The notes beneath the pieces were generated by a model that searched no databases, had not been told where the DNA came from, and saw nothing but the letters and a program-made list of their open reading frames with translations. Positions 31,123-43,795 of a stretch of 64,000 bases of DNA are shown here, in pieces. Made by a program: the position numbers and the translations under genes. This DNA is from Megalonaias nervosa (Eukaryota > Mollusca > Bivalvia > Unionida > Unionidae), in assembly GCA_016617855.1 (NCBI GenBank), contig JAECUM010009284.1, positions 1 to 64,000 of the forward strand, given 5' to 3'. The first letter of the stretch is position 1. Every line of letters begins with the position of its first letter.

Positions 31123-34100
31123 AAATATAATATTTGAACTTTAAACAGAAATATTTATCTGCATTGTACACATACTTTGAACAACACGGACACAGAGCTT
31201 TCATCACATGATGCACAAGTATATCGATGTCGATAGCATTTACTTTGAGTCAGAAACAGAGTTAACCCTGATTTTTTGGTGCATAATATGCCAGTCGGTT
31301 CATCTGGGTCTATGCTGTGCTCAGTTATGTGTTGTTGTTTTTTCATTTGATGAATACAGTACATGAATCTACCAAAGATCCTTAAAACTGTGACACAGTT
31401 TTAATTTGAATTTTTATACAGTTAAAGACTAATCGGGGGGGGGGGGGCCTAATTTTGGGCACAAAATTAGTTTTGTCTATCAGATATTTTGAAGATGTCT
31501 ATATTAAGAATATTCTTATTAGCTGCTATTTTAAAAAAACTTTACATATTGCAACACTGTATTTTTACAACATTGTCATGTTGTTTTTCACATTGTTGCA
31601 TTGACCAGGCATTGTACTTTTAAATTTGAGCCAACTGTTTGAAAACATGAAGAAGACTGTCTTGAAAAATACAAGTGCCAGCTGTATTGTATTTCACTGC
31701 CCTTAATATTGACACATTATTATAAGTTATATCATTTTGTATAATTTTAAATGTAAATTCGTTCATTTTTCCACTAGTGACTGCTGAATTAGTGCATATA
31801 TTTGTCCAGTAAAAATGAAATATAATAAATATTTTCCCCCAAAATTGTACATTTTCATTCCTGCATTAAAAAAAAATAATCAAAGGGATATATTATTTGT
31901 ACCACCTACATGTGAAAAGGCAGTGTCAAAACAAATGTCAGCACCAACTGCTGTGGGCATAGCTTGTACAACCACTGTTAATCTAAACCTAAGCATTGTA
32001 ACATATGACTTATGTTGCTAATTTAACAAATGATGTTACTAAATTGTTGGTACAGGAACATGCAAGATAAATCCTCATGACCATGGTCAGATCCTGATAT
32101 ATCAAAGAAAGCATGATGAACTGTGAATGATGTGTACTTCCTGTCAAAATCACCTTTATAGACCAGTGCATTATTCATTTACAAACCCAAACTGTCTTTT
32201 TCCAAAAGTGTGTACATATTTCTGCAGACAGTCAGTGGTAATATTGTAACTTTATTACCTAACAACAATCAGTGAAACTTCTTCCGCATCAAACTTGTCA
32301 GGTTCCATTTGCAAATTTGTCAAAGTCCACATTCTGTGTGTGTGGATTTGTTAAAGACTACAGATTTCCATGTTTAAATTATGCATTCACTGGTTGTATT
32401 TTTTTGTTAAAATCCAGTTTTTCCATGCCATTTCTATGTGATGTACATGATGATACTGTCATGCTGCAAGTCTCCATGTGATGTCTATGTAGTTTCCATA
32501 ACATGTCCATGTACTCCATGATGACAGTATGGAAAAGTTATGGAATTTTTATGGAGAATTGCGTTAACATGGAAACAGAAGTATAGGCCTTCAGTAAAAG
32601 TCAGTGGTTGGCTGCTACAACTGTTATTGACATAAATTAAAAATTGTAAATTTCAGTACCTAATAAAATAGCAGAAAAAGTAGCAGGAGGTGGGGGACTG
32701 GGTGCAAAGCCTGTCTTTGGTGGTCAAAAGACCATCTTCCCATGTGGGTGGGGTATCCCCCCACCACTTGCTGAAATGATCAGACTTTCTTTGAAAGAAA
32801 ATGTGAAATTTGTTTGAAAATGTTTTGTTTTGTTATACAATTTTGTCAAAAATTCAAATAGATAATTCATATCCTTTTTTTTCTGATGATCCTATGGGTT
32901 CCATCCTGTTAGTAAGGAAAATAAGTATAATGCAGAATAATAACACTCAATAATATTGATATTGAACAACTGCAGTATGTTCATAGTTCTTTGAATGAAA
33001 TGAATATGTCATAATAATTTAGCTTGTTAAAAAAACACAGTTAAAACAAAAGTATTAAAAACGAAGTGTGGGAAAATGCAGTTTGCCAGGTGATAGAATA
33101 ATAAGGAAAATAGCAAACTTGATGTTTTGTAATAATACACAAACTAAAGTCAACAAGAAGAAAATTAATTTAGAAGATGATCTATTATGGTGTAGGCTAA
33201 GCCTGGGACCCGAGAGACTGTATGCATACTTCAGGCATATGTAACTTACAGCCCACATGCCACATCCAGCCAGTAACCTGATTTTATCTGGTTACATTTA
33301 TGTCATATGATGTGGCTTTAAAAATTGCTATCCAGTCTATGGTCTCGAAGAAGTTGCACCTGCCTTGCCTACTTTATAATTCTGCATATTTGCAGAAATT
33401 GTTACAGATTTTAAATACATTTCAGATTTTTGTTTCTAAAATAATTCAGGAATTATGCTTAATAAACGTCTGAATATGCATGTTATATTTTATGTTTATC
33501 AAGTACTTGTATCATGTGTTTAGGACAGACTGTAAGTACAATGTTTGACATGTTATCATCACTGGTATCATTTGTACCCTGTATTAATAAGAATACACTG
33601 GCCTATTTTGTTTTAGTGTATCTATTTTCATGCTGTCACCTCCGTACTGCATAATTTTTACAACTGTGGGACACTTTGTTACAAATTTTTAGCATGTGTT
33701 CACCACTCCTGATCGCAATCAATTGGGCATGAAAGGAAAGAGACTAAACAATTAAGGTTCTCGTTGATGTACATTGAATTTTGTGTAGGAAATCACTTTC
33801 ATTAACCCACAATCGGATAAAGCAAGTGTGTTCTTGGCTTGGACAGATAGGTTTTGAATGGAAGATCATGTTAATCTTAATTAGATAAAATGTCTCAGAC
33901 AGAATACAGAATATATTATACATTTTTTTAATGAACATATTCGACTGAAATTCTGAAATTGTAAGTGGCAGTGCAAATATACAGCAGTTGTTGGCTACAA
34001 GCTTCTCCTGCAACACCTGGCAGTGGAATTGTCAAAATTGTAATTAGGGCCATTATCTCCATGTGGATCATGAATGCAGCAATAATTTTGTTACCCACAC

Positions 34101-34313
34101 GAACCATTGGATTGCTGGTCAGCTTCCTAGTGGAGTGTTCTGCATAGGTAGACAAATATGGATTTGTTTATAATAGCACTCAGTGAGCTTTGTCCATCTA
34201 ATTGCCTTCAGATACAACCTGTTTCTTTTTTCATTGTACCCCCATCCCACCTCCATAAATTTTATTGGTAGAATAAACAAATAAATATTAAACTTTGTAA
34301 TTTTTTATTTCAG
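31123..34313. other. Intron, nothing recognised
   Basis: AT-rich. A G13 run sits at 31434-31447. The pair GATGTACATGATGATACTG / CATGTACTCCATGATGACAG near 32440-32530 looks like a small local duplication. No gene or RNA was found. Confidence 0.5.
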
Positions 34314-34355
34314 CCTCCAGAACCAGTGAGGGTTAAAAATTTATCAACAGACAAA
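34314..34355 (+). CDS. CLCN2: ClC-2-like chloride channel, 42-bp linker microexon
   Basis: The acceptor is TTTTTTATTTCAG and the donor GTAAGT. Fourteen codons, PPEPVRVKNLSTDK, phase 0 at both ends. It lies just upstream of the CBS2 exons. Proline-rich start then basic. Like 29305-29343 it could be a cassette exon. Confidence rests on splice sites and phase. Confidence 0.6.
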
Positions 34356-34539
34356 GTAAGTTATTTCTATTTTACTGAAAAAATTACTGACAGCATATGT
34401 ACCACCAGATTCAAGAAAGCATCAAAACCTAAGCAGAAGTTGTTTTGCAATAATTTTATTTTATCCCATCAGCTATGTGATTCACCTGTTTCTATCAGAG
34501 GTTTATACTCAGCATGTGATAGTTATGGTTCTGTATTTA

Positions 34540-34960
34540 TGAGTACTTTCAAGGTAAAATGGTGCCAGCATGTCATCCAATATGGCTGCCATGGTGGCCA
34601 TTATGAAAATCTCCAGAGTGGATGATTGACAGGTTTTTTTTAACAAATACTTCTTATAATGTCTAGTCGGTTAAATTAAAATGATGCCCCTTGAACATTC
34701 AATATGGCCACCATGATGACCAACTAAAAATTTGTTTAATCACTACTACTTCTTAAGTTAATGGTCATATTGACATTGGGTTTTAACTAAAATATTTCTA
34801 CTCCTATCTAGCTGGTCCTGAATGAAAATGACACCAATCTAACATCCAGTGTTGCTCCCAAAGTGATGATCTTGAAAATCTTGTTGTCACTACCTCTACT
34901 GAATGGATGGTCATATCAGTACAGAGTTTTCACTGAAAGACTTGTATAACATCCATCATG
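34540..34960. repeat. ATGGC-core repeat, second locus
   Basis: Three copies of the unit seen beside the Polinton, e.g. CATCCAATATGGCTGCCATG at 34575, centred near 34580, 34700 and 34855. It shows that the unit is dispersed and not unique to the Polinton site. Confidence 0.75.
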
Positions 34961-35009
34961 GCCTCTATGATGGTGACATTCAAAAGCATCATACTGTTAT
35001 TCCTCTGGA

Positions 35010-35476
35010 GCATGACTCTAAAACCATTCAAGATATCTCTATGACCTATGGTACTCATATTAAACAAAATATCTCAAAGATATTTGGTATTTGTATTAAA
35101 CAAGATATCAATGATATTTGGTAATCATATTAAACAAGGCATATCTATGATATTTGGTACTCATTAAACAAGGCATATCTTTATTAGGTACTCATGTTAA
35201 ACAAGATATCTCTGATATTTGGTACTCATATTAAACAAGATATCTTTATGATATACAGTCTTAATGTTAAACAAGATATATTGATATTTGGTTCTCATGT
35301 TAAACAAGATATCTATGATAATTGGTACTTATATTAAACAAGATGTATGATATTTGGTACTCATATTAAACAAGATATCTCTGATGTTTGGTTCTCATCT
35401 TAAACAAGATATCTAATATTTGGTACTCATATGAAACAAGATATCTTTATGATATTTGGTACTCATATTAAACAAG
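35010..35476. repeat. 34-bp minisatellite, ~13 copies
   Basis: Unit around CATATTAAACAAGATATCTCTGATATTTGGTACT. The left end merges with a dispersed sequence (AAAACCATTCAAGATATCTC) that also occurs at 42840, so the array probably grew from that repeat. Confidence 0.9.
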
Positions 35477-36719
35477 TGGCTTAGATGTGTCTTTTGCTAT
35501 TCACAGTTATTTGGTTTCAATATTTTAAATGTTTTTGTCCATTTGTTCTTGCATCCAAACATTATTCACATGTCCATTTCTGGATTGAAATTCAGGATGA
35601 CTGTCACTTCCCAGTACACTTTATAAAAACAGACATATATGAAATTCAGTTCTTCCATCTCCTTACATGCATTTTGGTAGGGGGAGAATGGAAATGACTT
35701 TATTGTCTTGAGGTTTTTTGGCATGACTGTAAATTGCAAAGTGAGATATCGGTGTTTGTACCAGTGCAAACTTTGTTTCTTTCCATAAGGTCACTATTTA
35801 ACTGACTTCAAACAAGTTGGTATTAAGTACTACTCACAAAGGTTTTGCATGAATTGTCTTAGCATGGAAGATTTCAGGATACTGTCTGAGAAGTAGTAAC
35901 TTAGGATGGTGTGGCATTTCCCAAAATCTCGTAGCATTGGGTTCTAGGTCATTTCATACCCAGTCTCTAAAACTCTGTACAATGAAAATTCCAGCACTGA
36001 TTTTGTGGGTTTTTTGACATTTGCACATTTTAATTTTCCATGTTTTATGTACAATGTATTCTGTGAATTAGGGAAATAATGTTCATAGATTCTTTTTTGT
36101 GTTGATATGAGAGAGAAAATTATTTTGCTACCTGTGATATGGTAGGAATATTTTTGGGTAGCTTTTATTTTATCTTCTTACTGTGCATTTGTCTGTCTGT
36201 GAACTGGTACATTGTGAGGTCCATCAGTCTGCTTGAACAAGTGCTGATAATTATGTTTCTATCTTGGCTTTGATTGTATGCAATGCAGATATTAAACATT
36301 CATATTTCATTCCATTATAATATTTCATTAATCTGTAAGGACTTGAGAAAAATCAGTTGAAATCATTCTATTTTAAGTTAATTGTCAAATAAATACTTCT
36401 TTGTAATAATCAGTTTGGTGACATGCTTCTTGGACTTAATTTGTTTTTAATTTTGGCTGAAAAGCACTGTATAATGACAGTAATAACTGTTTGTTATTTA
36501 GCTATAATAGCTATTTGTTATTTGGGTGTAATTGTTTTTTGGGTAAGGGAGCTAATAATCTTAGACTTAGAAAGTTTAGTTAGTTCTAAATATAAATTGT
36601 ATCTCTTCCGATATGGACAATTTGAGTCGTCTTGACTCTAATAGCAGCCACCATGGGAGACCTCTGTATGCAGGTTCATGTTTCCAACTTGAATTTTGAA
36701 CAAACACCATGCACCAAAT
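35477..36719. other. Intron with dispersed repeat piece, otherwise nothing
   Basis: 35480-35590 (TGTCTTTTGCTATTCACAGTT, TTTTTGTCCATTTGTTC) matches pieces at 42550-42620 and 51905-51985. The rest is AT-rich, without genes. Confidence 0.5.
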
Positions 36720-36721
36720 AC

Positions 36722-36831
36722 AATTATTGTTATTTTTGTTATTATTGTTGTTGTTGTTGTTTTTGTTATTATTATTATTGTTGTTGTTGTTGTTATTGCA
36801 TGTACTATTATTATTATTATTCTCAACAGAT
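36722..36831. repeat. Trinucleotide microsatellite (TTG/TTA)n
   Basis: Runs of GTTATTATTGTTGTTG with interruptions. Open frames here reflect the repeat. Confidence 0.9.
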
Positions 36832-38242
36832 TTAATTTAGTGCACTGTTCAGCCGGATAATAAAATACTTGTATATGTTGTTCTTCCCAAACTTATTTTC
36901 CACACAAGATGACTGTATCCTGTTCACTTGAATCCATCCTATATATTAAATCATCTCTGTCTTTTAAAAAATCATCGATCTTTTTTTTTTGCACCATGAC
37001 AAAACACTAATTTTACTAATAATTTACACATATAACTCATGAAACAGCAGACTGACTAACTTGGCCAACTTGTATAAAATGGTTTACAGTCAGCTAGCTG
37101 TTCACACTTCAAATCGGGATTAATCATTTTCTCAGCTTGCCGAGTTCAAAAGACAGTCCATTTATGTGAGAGGCACGTTATGAATAGGGAATGAAACAGT
37201 TGTTATAACTCATGACTTTGCAGACTAATTTTTAAACGTTGAATGATCCCTGACCCTAATGAAAAGTATTTCTCCTCATAGATCAGCTTTTTTCATTAGA
37301 GATAGCTCATTTCACAGGCATATAGATGAAGATAATGAATGATACCTGTCATACTGGTGACAGAGATAACTCATTTCTGTTACAATATCACAGTTGCCTT
37401 TCTGACCATCCAGCAAGCAGACTACCTTGAATTGATCCTTTTCCCTAATGCATAAAAACTACCGGAATTTGGAATTTGACATATTGGCACCTTTAAGTTA
37501 CACTGACATTGTGACTGGAGTACAGTGAGTACAATTGAAATTAGAAAATCTTTACACATTGATTCATGTGCTATACCTTTAAACTATGCCTTCCTCATGA
37601 ACCAAAAGTTTAGTTTGTGTACACTGAGTGGTCACTGTTGATATATTGCAGTGACTGCTTAAAGCAGTATGATACCATTGTTTTTCAAATATATAAGAAA
37701 ATAGTTTTGTTACCAAATTTGGCATGTTGGAATTTCTCAACAGTATCAGAGAGGGTTTCAATAGTTAGCAGTTACAATCAGGAAGTGGACTTGTGTGGGA
37801 TTCCTGGAAATTCTGTTTGGCCAGTAGAGTGTCAGTCCCTTCAAAGGATTTGTGTTTCATTAATTTGTCAACAATAAAACTAAACATTTGTGATAGTATA
37901 ACCATTGATATACAGGATCAGATCTGGAACATGTCCCATTAATGATGCACAATATTCCCACCACACAGTTACTTGTACCCTTATATACTTACAAAAACCT
38001 TTCATATAAATCTAGTGTAACAAGATAACCAGGTTGGATTTCAGATTTGTAACAGAACACTTTTGATGGTGATACAAATACAATGTTTATTGATGAATGA
38101 CTTGAATGGAAAAAGAATTATGATTAATATGTGCGTGTCTAAGATCCAAATATTGGACAAAATTACCACAATCTGCATGAACCTAATAATGAAACATAAA
38201 TATGAATACAAGTAAATGACCTTACACAGTACAAGGACAAAG
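36832..38242. other. Intron, nothing recognised
   Basis: No gene, RNA or repeat family seen. Confidence 0.45.
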
Positions 38243-38505
38243 GTTAATGATTCACAGTAATTTCACATGACGAAAACAATATGTTTTACTCAAATAGTAA
38301 AAATGATTCACTGTAATTTCACATGATGAAAAGAATATGTTTACTCAGATAGTAAAAATTATTCACGGTAATTTTGCACGACGAAAAGAATGATGTGTTT
38401 TACTCAAATAGTAAAAATTATGTACTTTACTGATATAGTAAAATGATGTATTCACTCAGATAGTGAAAAATGCGGTACTTTACTCAGATAGTAAAATGAT
38501 GAAAC
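38243..38505. repeat. ~56-bp tandem repeat
   Basis: Three to four units with TTCACAGTAATTTCACATGA and ACTCAAATAGTAAAAAT. The last units are shortened. Confidence 0.8.
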
Positions 38506-39644
38506 GATGGGACGGATATCATACAAAATATCTTTACAGTCCCAAAAGACTGGGTATAACAAACCCCAAAATTAGCCCATGACGAAGAGATTACATGTAT
38601 GGAGTTAGACAAAACACTCTGTCACTAACATACTTAGCTACCAGTCACACTGGTCAATCAAGGAATCAGCATTACAGGTAGTCACCAAGCATCATTCAAT
38701 TCCTTGGTCAATCAAGCAATCAGCACCCACCAATCAGTCAGCAGTGCTCAATCACCTGCTACTCAACCAGCAACACACTGTTCAATCAGCTGCACAGCTG
38801 CCGTTCAACTAGCTCCATTGTCAGCCACACAACTACTATGGCCAGTGCCACTGCTGTCATGGTCAACTTCTATGGTCAGCTCTACAGCTGGTACCCCATC
38901 AACCCTGACCACTATGGTCAGCTCCACAGCTGCCACGGTCAACTCTGATCACCATGGTCAGCTCTAATCAGCTGAAAATAAATCCAACACAGTGTACTAA
39001 GAATGACACGGGTATATACGATAACACGTAATGACGTTATATATGGTAAACTATACAAATTACATTATCAGCACAACATTACAAAGCAACAAACAGGTTC
39101 AGAAGTGAACCTACCTGTGTCCGATAAGAATCTTATGGTACTAAATGTTTCTTAATAAAATGCAACTTTATCACTAATATAGATCGCTTGTTAAGTCACA
39201 TACAAAAAAAGAAAATAATTGCATTATACTACGCAAACCGAAGTTACACAGAAAATATACAAAAATAAATGTGGTAGTACAATAGGTATAACCTATAATA
39301 TACATAAGAAATTAATAAATAACTCACATACCATTACAACTGAAGATTTGCAAGTCCTTAAGTGGACTGCTCACTGACAAGACATTCCATAATGTAAAGA
39401 TTTTGTCCTACGTTGAGGTTTTTATATACAGACGATGTAGCCCTACATTGTCCGTGCACATGATGAATATCAATTTTTCCCATCGAAAGCACTTTGCACG
39501 TACGGCACAGGATGAACCAAACTTGCTGTTTCGAAATATTGTACAATATACATAAATCACCCTCGGATATTGTTGTACACAAAAAAATGAAACCCAAGTC
39601 CATGTATTTAATAAATAAAGGGATTCATACAATTCCGTGACATC
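38506..39644. other. Intron, low-complexity stretch only
   Basis: 38690-38975 is rich in CAGC/ATGGTCAGCTC phrases (short direct repeats such as CTATGGTCAGCTC). No gene. Confidence 0.45.
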
Positions 39645-39820
39645 TAGTCCAACTGCAAACTGCACAAACCCAGATCTTCCATTACATGATGCTCCAGTAT
39701 ATCTGGGTCTGTGCAGTTATGTAGGAATAATCAGTAAATAAACAAAATAGACTCTGATCTTCCAGCACATTATGCAGCTGCAGCAGATCAGAGTCAGTGT
39801 TGTTTGCAGTTGGACTAAAA
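39645..39820 (+). mobile_element. MITE M1, copy 2, just upstream of a channel exon
   Basis: Carries AACTGCACAAACCCAGATCT and the reverse AGATCAGAGTCAG, GTTTGCAGTTGGACT. It ends only about 15 bp before the exon at 39836, so its end supplies part of the branch-point/pyrimidine region. Confidence 0.75.
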
Positions 39821-39835
39821 TATTTGTTTCTCTAG

Positions 39836-39940
39836 CAAGAAGCATGGGAGAATGATCAGCTACAGATGAGGATAGACTGGGATGGATGTCAGATTGACCC
39901 GGCTCCCTTCCAACTGGTGGAGAGGACATCATTACACAAG
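39836..39940 (+). CDS. CLCN2: ClC-2-like chloride channel, exon entering CBS2
   Basis: The acceptor is TATTTGTTTCTCTAG and the donor GTATAG. Thirty-five codons in phase 0: [17 protein letters not shown], then [18 protein letters not shown]. The [15 protein letters not shown] string is the diagnostic lead-in to CBS2 in ClC-1/ClC-2 proteins. CBS2 pairs with CBS1 to form the nucleotide-binding or gating module. The exon is bracketed by two MITE copies within about 20 bp on each side. Confidence 0.94.
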
Positions 39941-39960
39941 GTATAGATTGACAGTACTAC

Positions 39961-40174
39961 CATATGTACTCGCTTATAAGACAAGTCCAACTGCAAACTG
40001 CACAGACCCAGATCTGCTGTCACATCATGCGCTGGCAGATCTGAGTCAGTTCAGTTTATTAGGAGTAATCAGTAGAACAAACAACATAGACTTTGATCTG
40101 CAGCCAAGTTATGCTATAGTAGATCAGGATCTTTGTTGTTTGCAGTTTTACTCAACTTAGTGAGTACATATGGT
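39961..40174 (+). mobile_element. MITE M1, copy 3, just downstream of a channel exon
   Basis: Best-preserved copy. Ends CATATGTACTCGCTTATAAG and CTTAGTGAGTACATATG are inverted. Internal palindromes CAGATCTGCTGTCACATCAT / GCGCTGGCAGATCTG are clear. It starts 20 bp after the exon donor. Confidence 0.85.
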
Positions 40175-40495
40175 ATCTGTGCCCAATTTACTTGAGGCTT
40201 GGATTTGCAGATGGCTAGATGTAGGTGTTGTTTCTTCCAACCGCAATAATGGCAGGTATGGCCGCATCCATGTTAAGAATCCATGATCAAAGTGTCCATT
40301 TTGTAAAATCAGTTCCAACTGTTCAACTTAAAATTATGTGATCATTGCATTAAGGTGTCATCAATGTATGACATCACTTTTTACCTAGGTTTATCGTAGC
40401 ACTGTGAACTTAGTGAGAAATATTGGATATAAAATGACATGGTGGCAACTTACTTCTTGTACACAATATAATGACAATGAAAAATGCTTATACAG

Positions 40496-40615
40496 TGAAA
40501 CCCCACTATAGCATGATGACTGGGGTCAACAAAATATCATTTCGCTATGTACCGTGTCATGCTATATCCAACCAAGTCAGTTAGCTGAAGAAAATGGTGC
40601 ATCAAAAAAAAAGGG
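40496..40615 (+). mobile_element. Pogo-like element fragment (left end only)
   Basis: ACAGTGAAACCCC with CATGATGACTGGGGTC, then CCAACCAAGTCAGTTAGCTG identical to the start of the element at 44646. It breaks off into A/G-rich sequence. Confidence 0.65.
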
Positions 40616-40758
40616 GGTGGGTGGGGATTGGATAATAAAAGTGGGCACAAAACTGTGCTCCATTGGCACAGTTGCCAGCTTAAATCAATGCATATTAAAT
40701 GAGAAATACACGCATAGTGATTGCATATACTTTACCATATTCAGAGATTCATGCATTG

Positions 40759-40818
40759 ATGTGTGTGTGTGTGTGTGTATATATGTGTGTGTGTGGGTGT
40801 GTGTGTGTGTGTGTGTGT
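40759..40818. repeat. (GT)n microsatellite
   Basis: GT runs broken by ATATAT and GGGT. Confidence 0.95.
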
Positions 40819-41080
40819 CTGACATAGCATGAATAGTTAAAGTATCAACCAGTTTCACTGCCTCCATTAGAGTCAATCCATGACAGTTCCACCAAAAATA
40901 TACACACAGAAGTACAATATTTAGTCATTTTGTCATAGGTAATTACATGTCTGAATTCAATGCAAAAAATTATGTAAGCATGATATAACCAGTAATGTCT
41001 TTTTAACCAGATAGAGCCATCATAAGGTCCAAGATGTATGCAGATAGTGTTGTTTCTACATGCCCATAATTTTCTTATTA

Positions 41081-41296
41081 CCGTATTTACTCACGTGGAA
41101 GTGGAGTCCAACTACAAACTGCACAGACCCAGATTTATAGACATACCATGCACCAGAAGATTTGTGTATATGCATTTTGTTAGGAGTAATCAATAAAAAA
41201 AACATAGACTATACTCTGACAGCACATTATATGATGGTATATCAGGGTCTATGTTCTTTGCAGTTGGAGTCAACTTATAAGTGAGTGTATACAGTA
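41081..41296 (+). mobile_element. MITE M1, copy 4
   Basis: Ends TATTTACTCACGTGG and ACTTATAAGTGAGTGTATA. Inner palindromes are degraded. Same orientation as copies 1 to 3. Confidence 0.75.
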
Positions 41297-41624
41297 TGCA
41301 TTTTATGTGCTATTTGTTCTGATTCTTTAACAAGTTCAAGTACCAGAAATTTATCCAGTGTCCCCAGCCACCAGCCCATAATGCATATAAAACGGTATAA
41401 CGTTGGAACACATAAACGGTTGGTAATATGACCTGCTTTCATGTATTAGATTATCGTATACATTATAAACTTTATCTTCTTGTGAAGGTATAAACAGTAG
41501 CTAGATTGGTGAAGGTTTTGATCTTTTAAAGGAAGCAACTGTCTTTCAGCAGTGCTAGTTTTACACACCTGCCATATTCTGTGGAAGTGGCACATAAGGT
41601 TATCCATGTCTGTTTGTTCTGTCA

Positions 41625-42055
41625 TGCCACATCCTGTTGCATCCCATAACAATACATCTGTCTGTCTGTCCTAGTATGTCGCATCCTGTGGCATCCCATA
41701 ACAACACTTCTGTCTGTCCTAACATGTCACATCCTGTGGCATCCCATAACAACACTTCTGTATGTCACCCTGTCATGTCACATTCTGTTGCATCCTATAA
41801 CAACACTTATGTCCTATCATGTCACATCCTTTTGCATTGCATAACAACACATTGGTATGTCCTATCTTGTCACTTCTTGTGGCATCCCATAACCACACAT
41901 CTCTCTGTCCTGTCATGTCACATCAAATGGAATCCCATAACAACACATCTGCTTGTCTGTCCTGTCATGTCACATCCAGTTGGATCTCATAACAACTCTT
42001 TCATTAGTCCTGTCATGACACATCCAATGGCATCCCTTAGAACACTTTTGTGTCT
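41625..42055. repeat. ~48-bp minisatellite
   Basis: Eight to nine units with CATCCCATAACAACAC and TGTCCTGTCATGTCACATCC. A 141-codon open frame at 41637-42062 is due to the repeat. Confidence 0.9.
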
Positions 42056-42225
42056 ATCATAATTTTGTTTCTGCTAAGTAACATTTCAAAGATTTCCCAG
42101 ACTGAAACCAAGTCTGGCTTTTTAACATGAACTAAGTAAAGCTCAAGTGTGACTAAATTTATTCTAGCTATTGCTTCTATTAAACTTAGAACTTTGCCCT
42201 TGGATACTGAACTTTACTTTTTTCA

Positions 42226-42940
42226 CTTACATAATGTAAGTGGGGGCATCTGTGTCATACAGACACTTGCCTTTTATACCCTAGTATGTAATATGGAGAT
42301 AAAGCTATTGCTATGTTAATCCATCTGTCTGTCTGTCACTTTTTGATGGTCCATAAACATTTCTGTAGTTGAACTATCAAACCGTTCAAGATTTTTTGGT
42401 GAAAGTTGCTCTGCCTTTTGCTTTAATAAAACTTTCAATTTTTGTATTGTTTTTGTCCATTTTTAATTTCAATGCATCCAGCCATTATCCACATAATGGT
42501 TTCCATGGCAAAACTGCAGGAGTATTTAAGATATATATTCTGTATTAAGCATGTGATGCAGATGTGCCTTTTGCTATTCACAATTCTTCAGTTACAATAT
42601 TTGTAAACTTTTTGTCCATTTGTTCATCCATTTATCACTCTTTTCATTTCAAGAACACCACTCCATAACCATTCAAGATGTCTCAGAAACTTGGTACACA
42701 TATGAGACTACTGGACAGGTCAAGATGTACATGTTGCCATAACAATTCTTGAACTTCAGTATTGTTCATGTTTTTGTCATTCATCTGTCCATCATTCCAT
42801 CATCCACACTTTCACTCCCTGGGCAAAAACTCCAGAACCATTTAAGATATTTCTATGAAATTTAGTACATATATTAGTCAGTGGTGTAACAAGCTTTTTT
42901 TAAAGGTACAGCTGATAAGATGCATTTGTCTCCTGAAATG
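42226..42940 (+). mobile_element. Dispersed non-coding repeat (unnamed)
   Basis: Contains CTGTCTGTCTGTCAC, CATTCAAGATRTTTC-like phrases repeated three times (42385, 42675, 42840) and CTTTTGCTATTCACAATTC, shared with 34998-35590 and 51780-52000. No ends or coding capacity were defined. Confidence 0.5.
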
Positions 42941-42949
42941 AGAGATTAC

Positions 42950-43110
42950 CATTACTATTGGTAGCCATGGTTGTTCAGTTAGTTGAACTATGGACTCATA
43001 ATCCAAGGTCATGGATCTAATACCTGTCCAGGCCAGCCTGGGTCATCTGCATTGGTGTATATGGGAAAAGACACCTGGCACCCATTTCATCAAATTGATA
43101 CAAAAAAGTA
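42950..43110 (+). mobile_element. tRNA-derived SINE, family S2
   Basis: The head resembles a tRNA with a CAT anticodon stem (GGACTCATAATCCAAGGTC), with A-box-like TGTTCAGTTAGTTGAAC and a worn B box (GGATCTAATACC). A body with GGGAAAAGACACCTGGC follows. Confidence 0.65.
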
Positions 43111-43671
43111 AATTGTGTTTTCTTTCCTTTGAAGAACTGACATTTTTCTACCTTTTAATGCACTATGTGTCTTGTTCTTTAAATTAGCTAATTGTACTGT
43201 TCTGAATGTGGAGTGCTTTTTTACTGTGGAGTTTATGATTGCATTCTTCAGTACTAATGCAGGCTTGTAGAAAACTTGTTTTCAGTTCTCTTTGCAAATT
43301 CCCAAGAAGGGAATGTGTTCTTGAGTGAATTGGTCTGACCACAGTATTAGTTTACCCAGTGTCCAGTCAAAGTGGAAGGTAGTTATGGATGCAATTTAAG
43401 TATATGGTGGACTAAATAATGCATCTCACTGGTGTATCACTGTACATCAAAGACATGTCTTGTGCAACTTAATGTTGTTGCAGATGGCATAAGTAGTATG
43501 TACATAAAGATTGTAAGACCACTGGGTACTTGCATAAGTAGTATGTACTTTGAGAGTGCTGGACCATATGTGCTAGTAAAACTAGAATACAGATTAAAAA
43601 GTGGTGGATCAGAGGGTCTTAGCATAATTACTGTATACAGTAAGAGTGCAGGACCATAAGGTCCTCACATC
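43111..43671. other. Intron, short local repeats
   Basis: Near 43485-43560 GCATAAGTAGTATGTAC occurs twice. Otherwise nothing recognised. Confidence 0.4.
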
Positions 43672-43795
43672 AGTGGTATGCAGACTGAAAGTGATCAACC
43701 ATGGGGTGTTAGTGGTATGCAGACTGAATGTGATCAACCATGGGGTGTTAGTGGTATGCAGACTGAAAGTGATCAACCATAGGGTGTTAGCATAA
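43672..43795. repeat. 39-bp minisatellite, 3 near-identical copies
   Basis: Units start GTGGTATGCAGACTGAA at 43673, 43712 and 43751, differing at one or two bases. Confidence 0.92.

Noticed and set aside
36632..36835. Cys/Tyr-rich and Ile/Thr-rich frames
   Set aside because: Trinucleotide repeat translated on either strand.
40554..40876. Cys/Val- or Thr/His-rich frames
   Set aside because: Caused by the (GT)n microsatellite.
41637..42062. 141-codon open frame with CHPV-type repeats
   Set aside because: Product of the ~48-bp minisatellite.
42955..43025. tRNA gene with CAT anticodon
   Set aside because: Stems do not pair well and the B box is degraded; it continues into a SINE body, so it is a retroposed head and not a gene.
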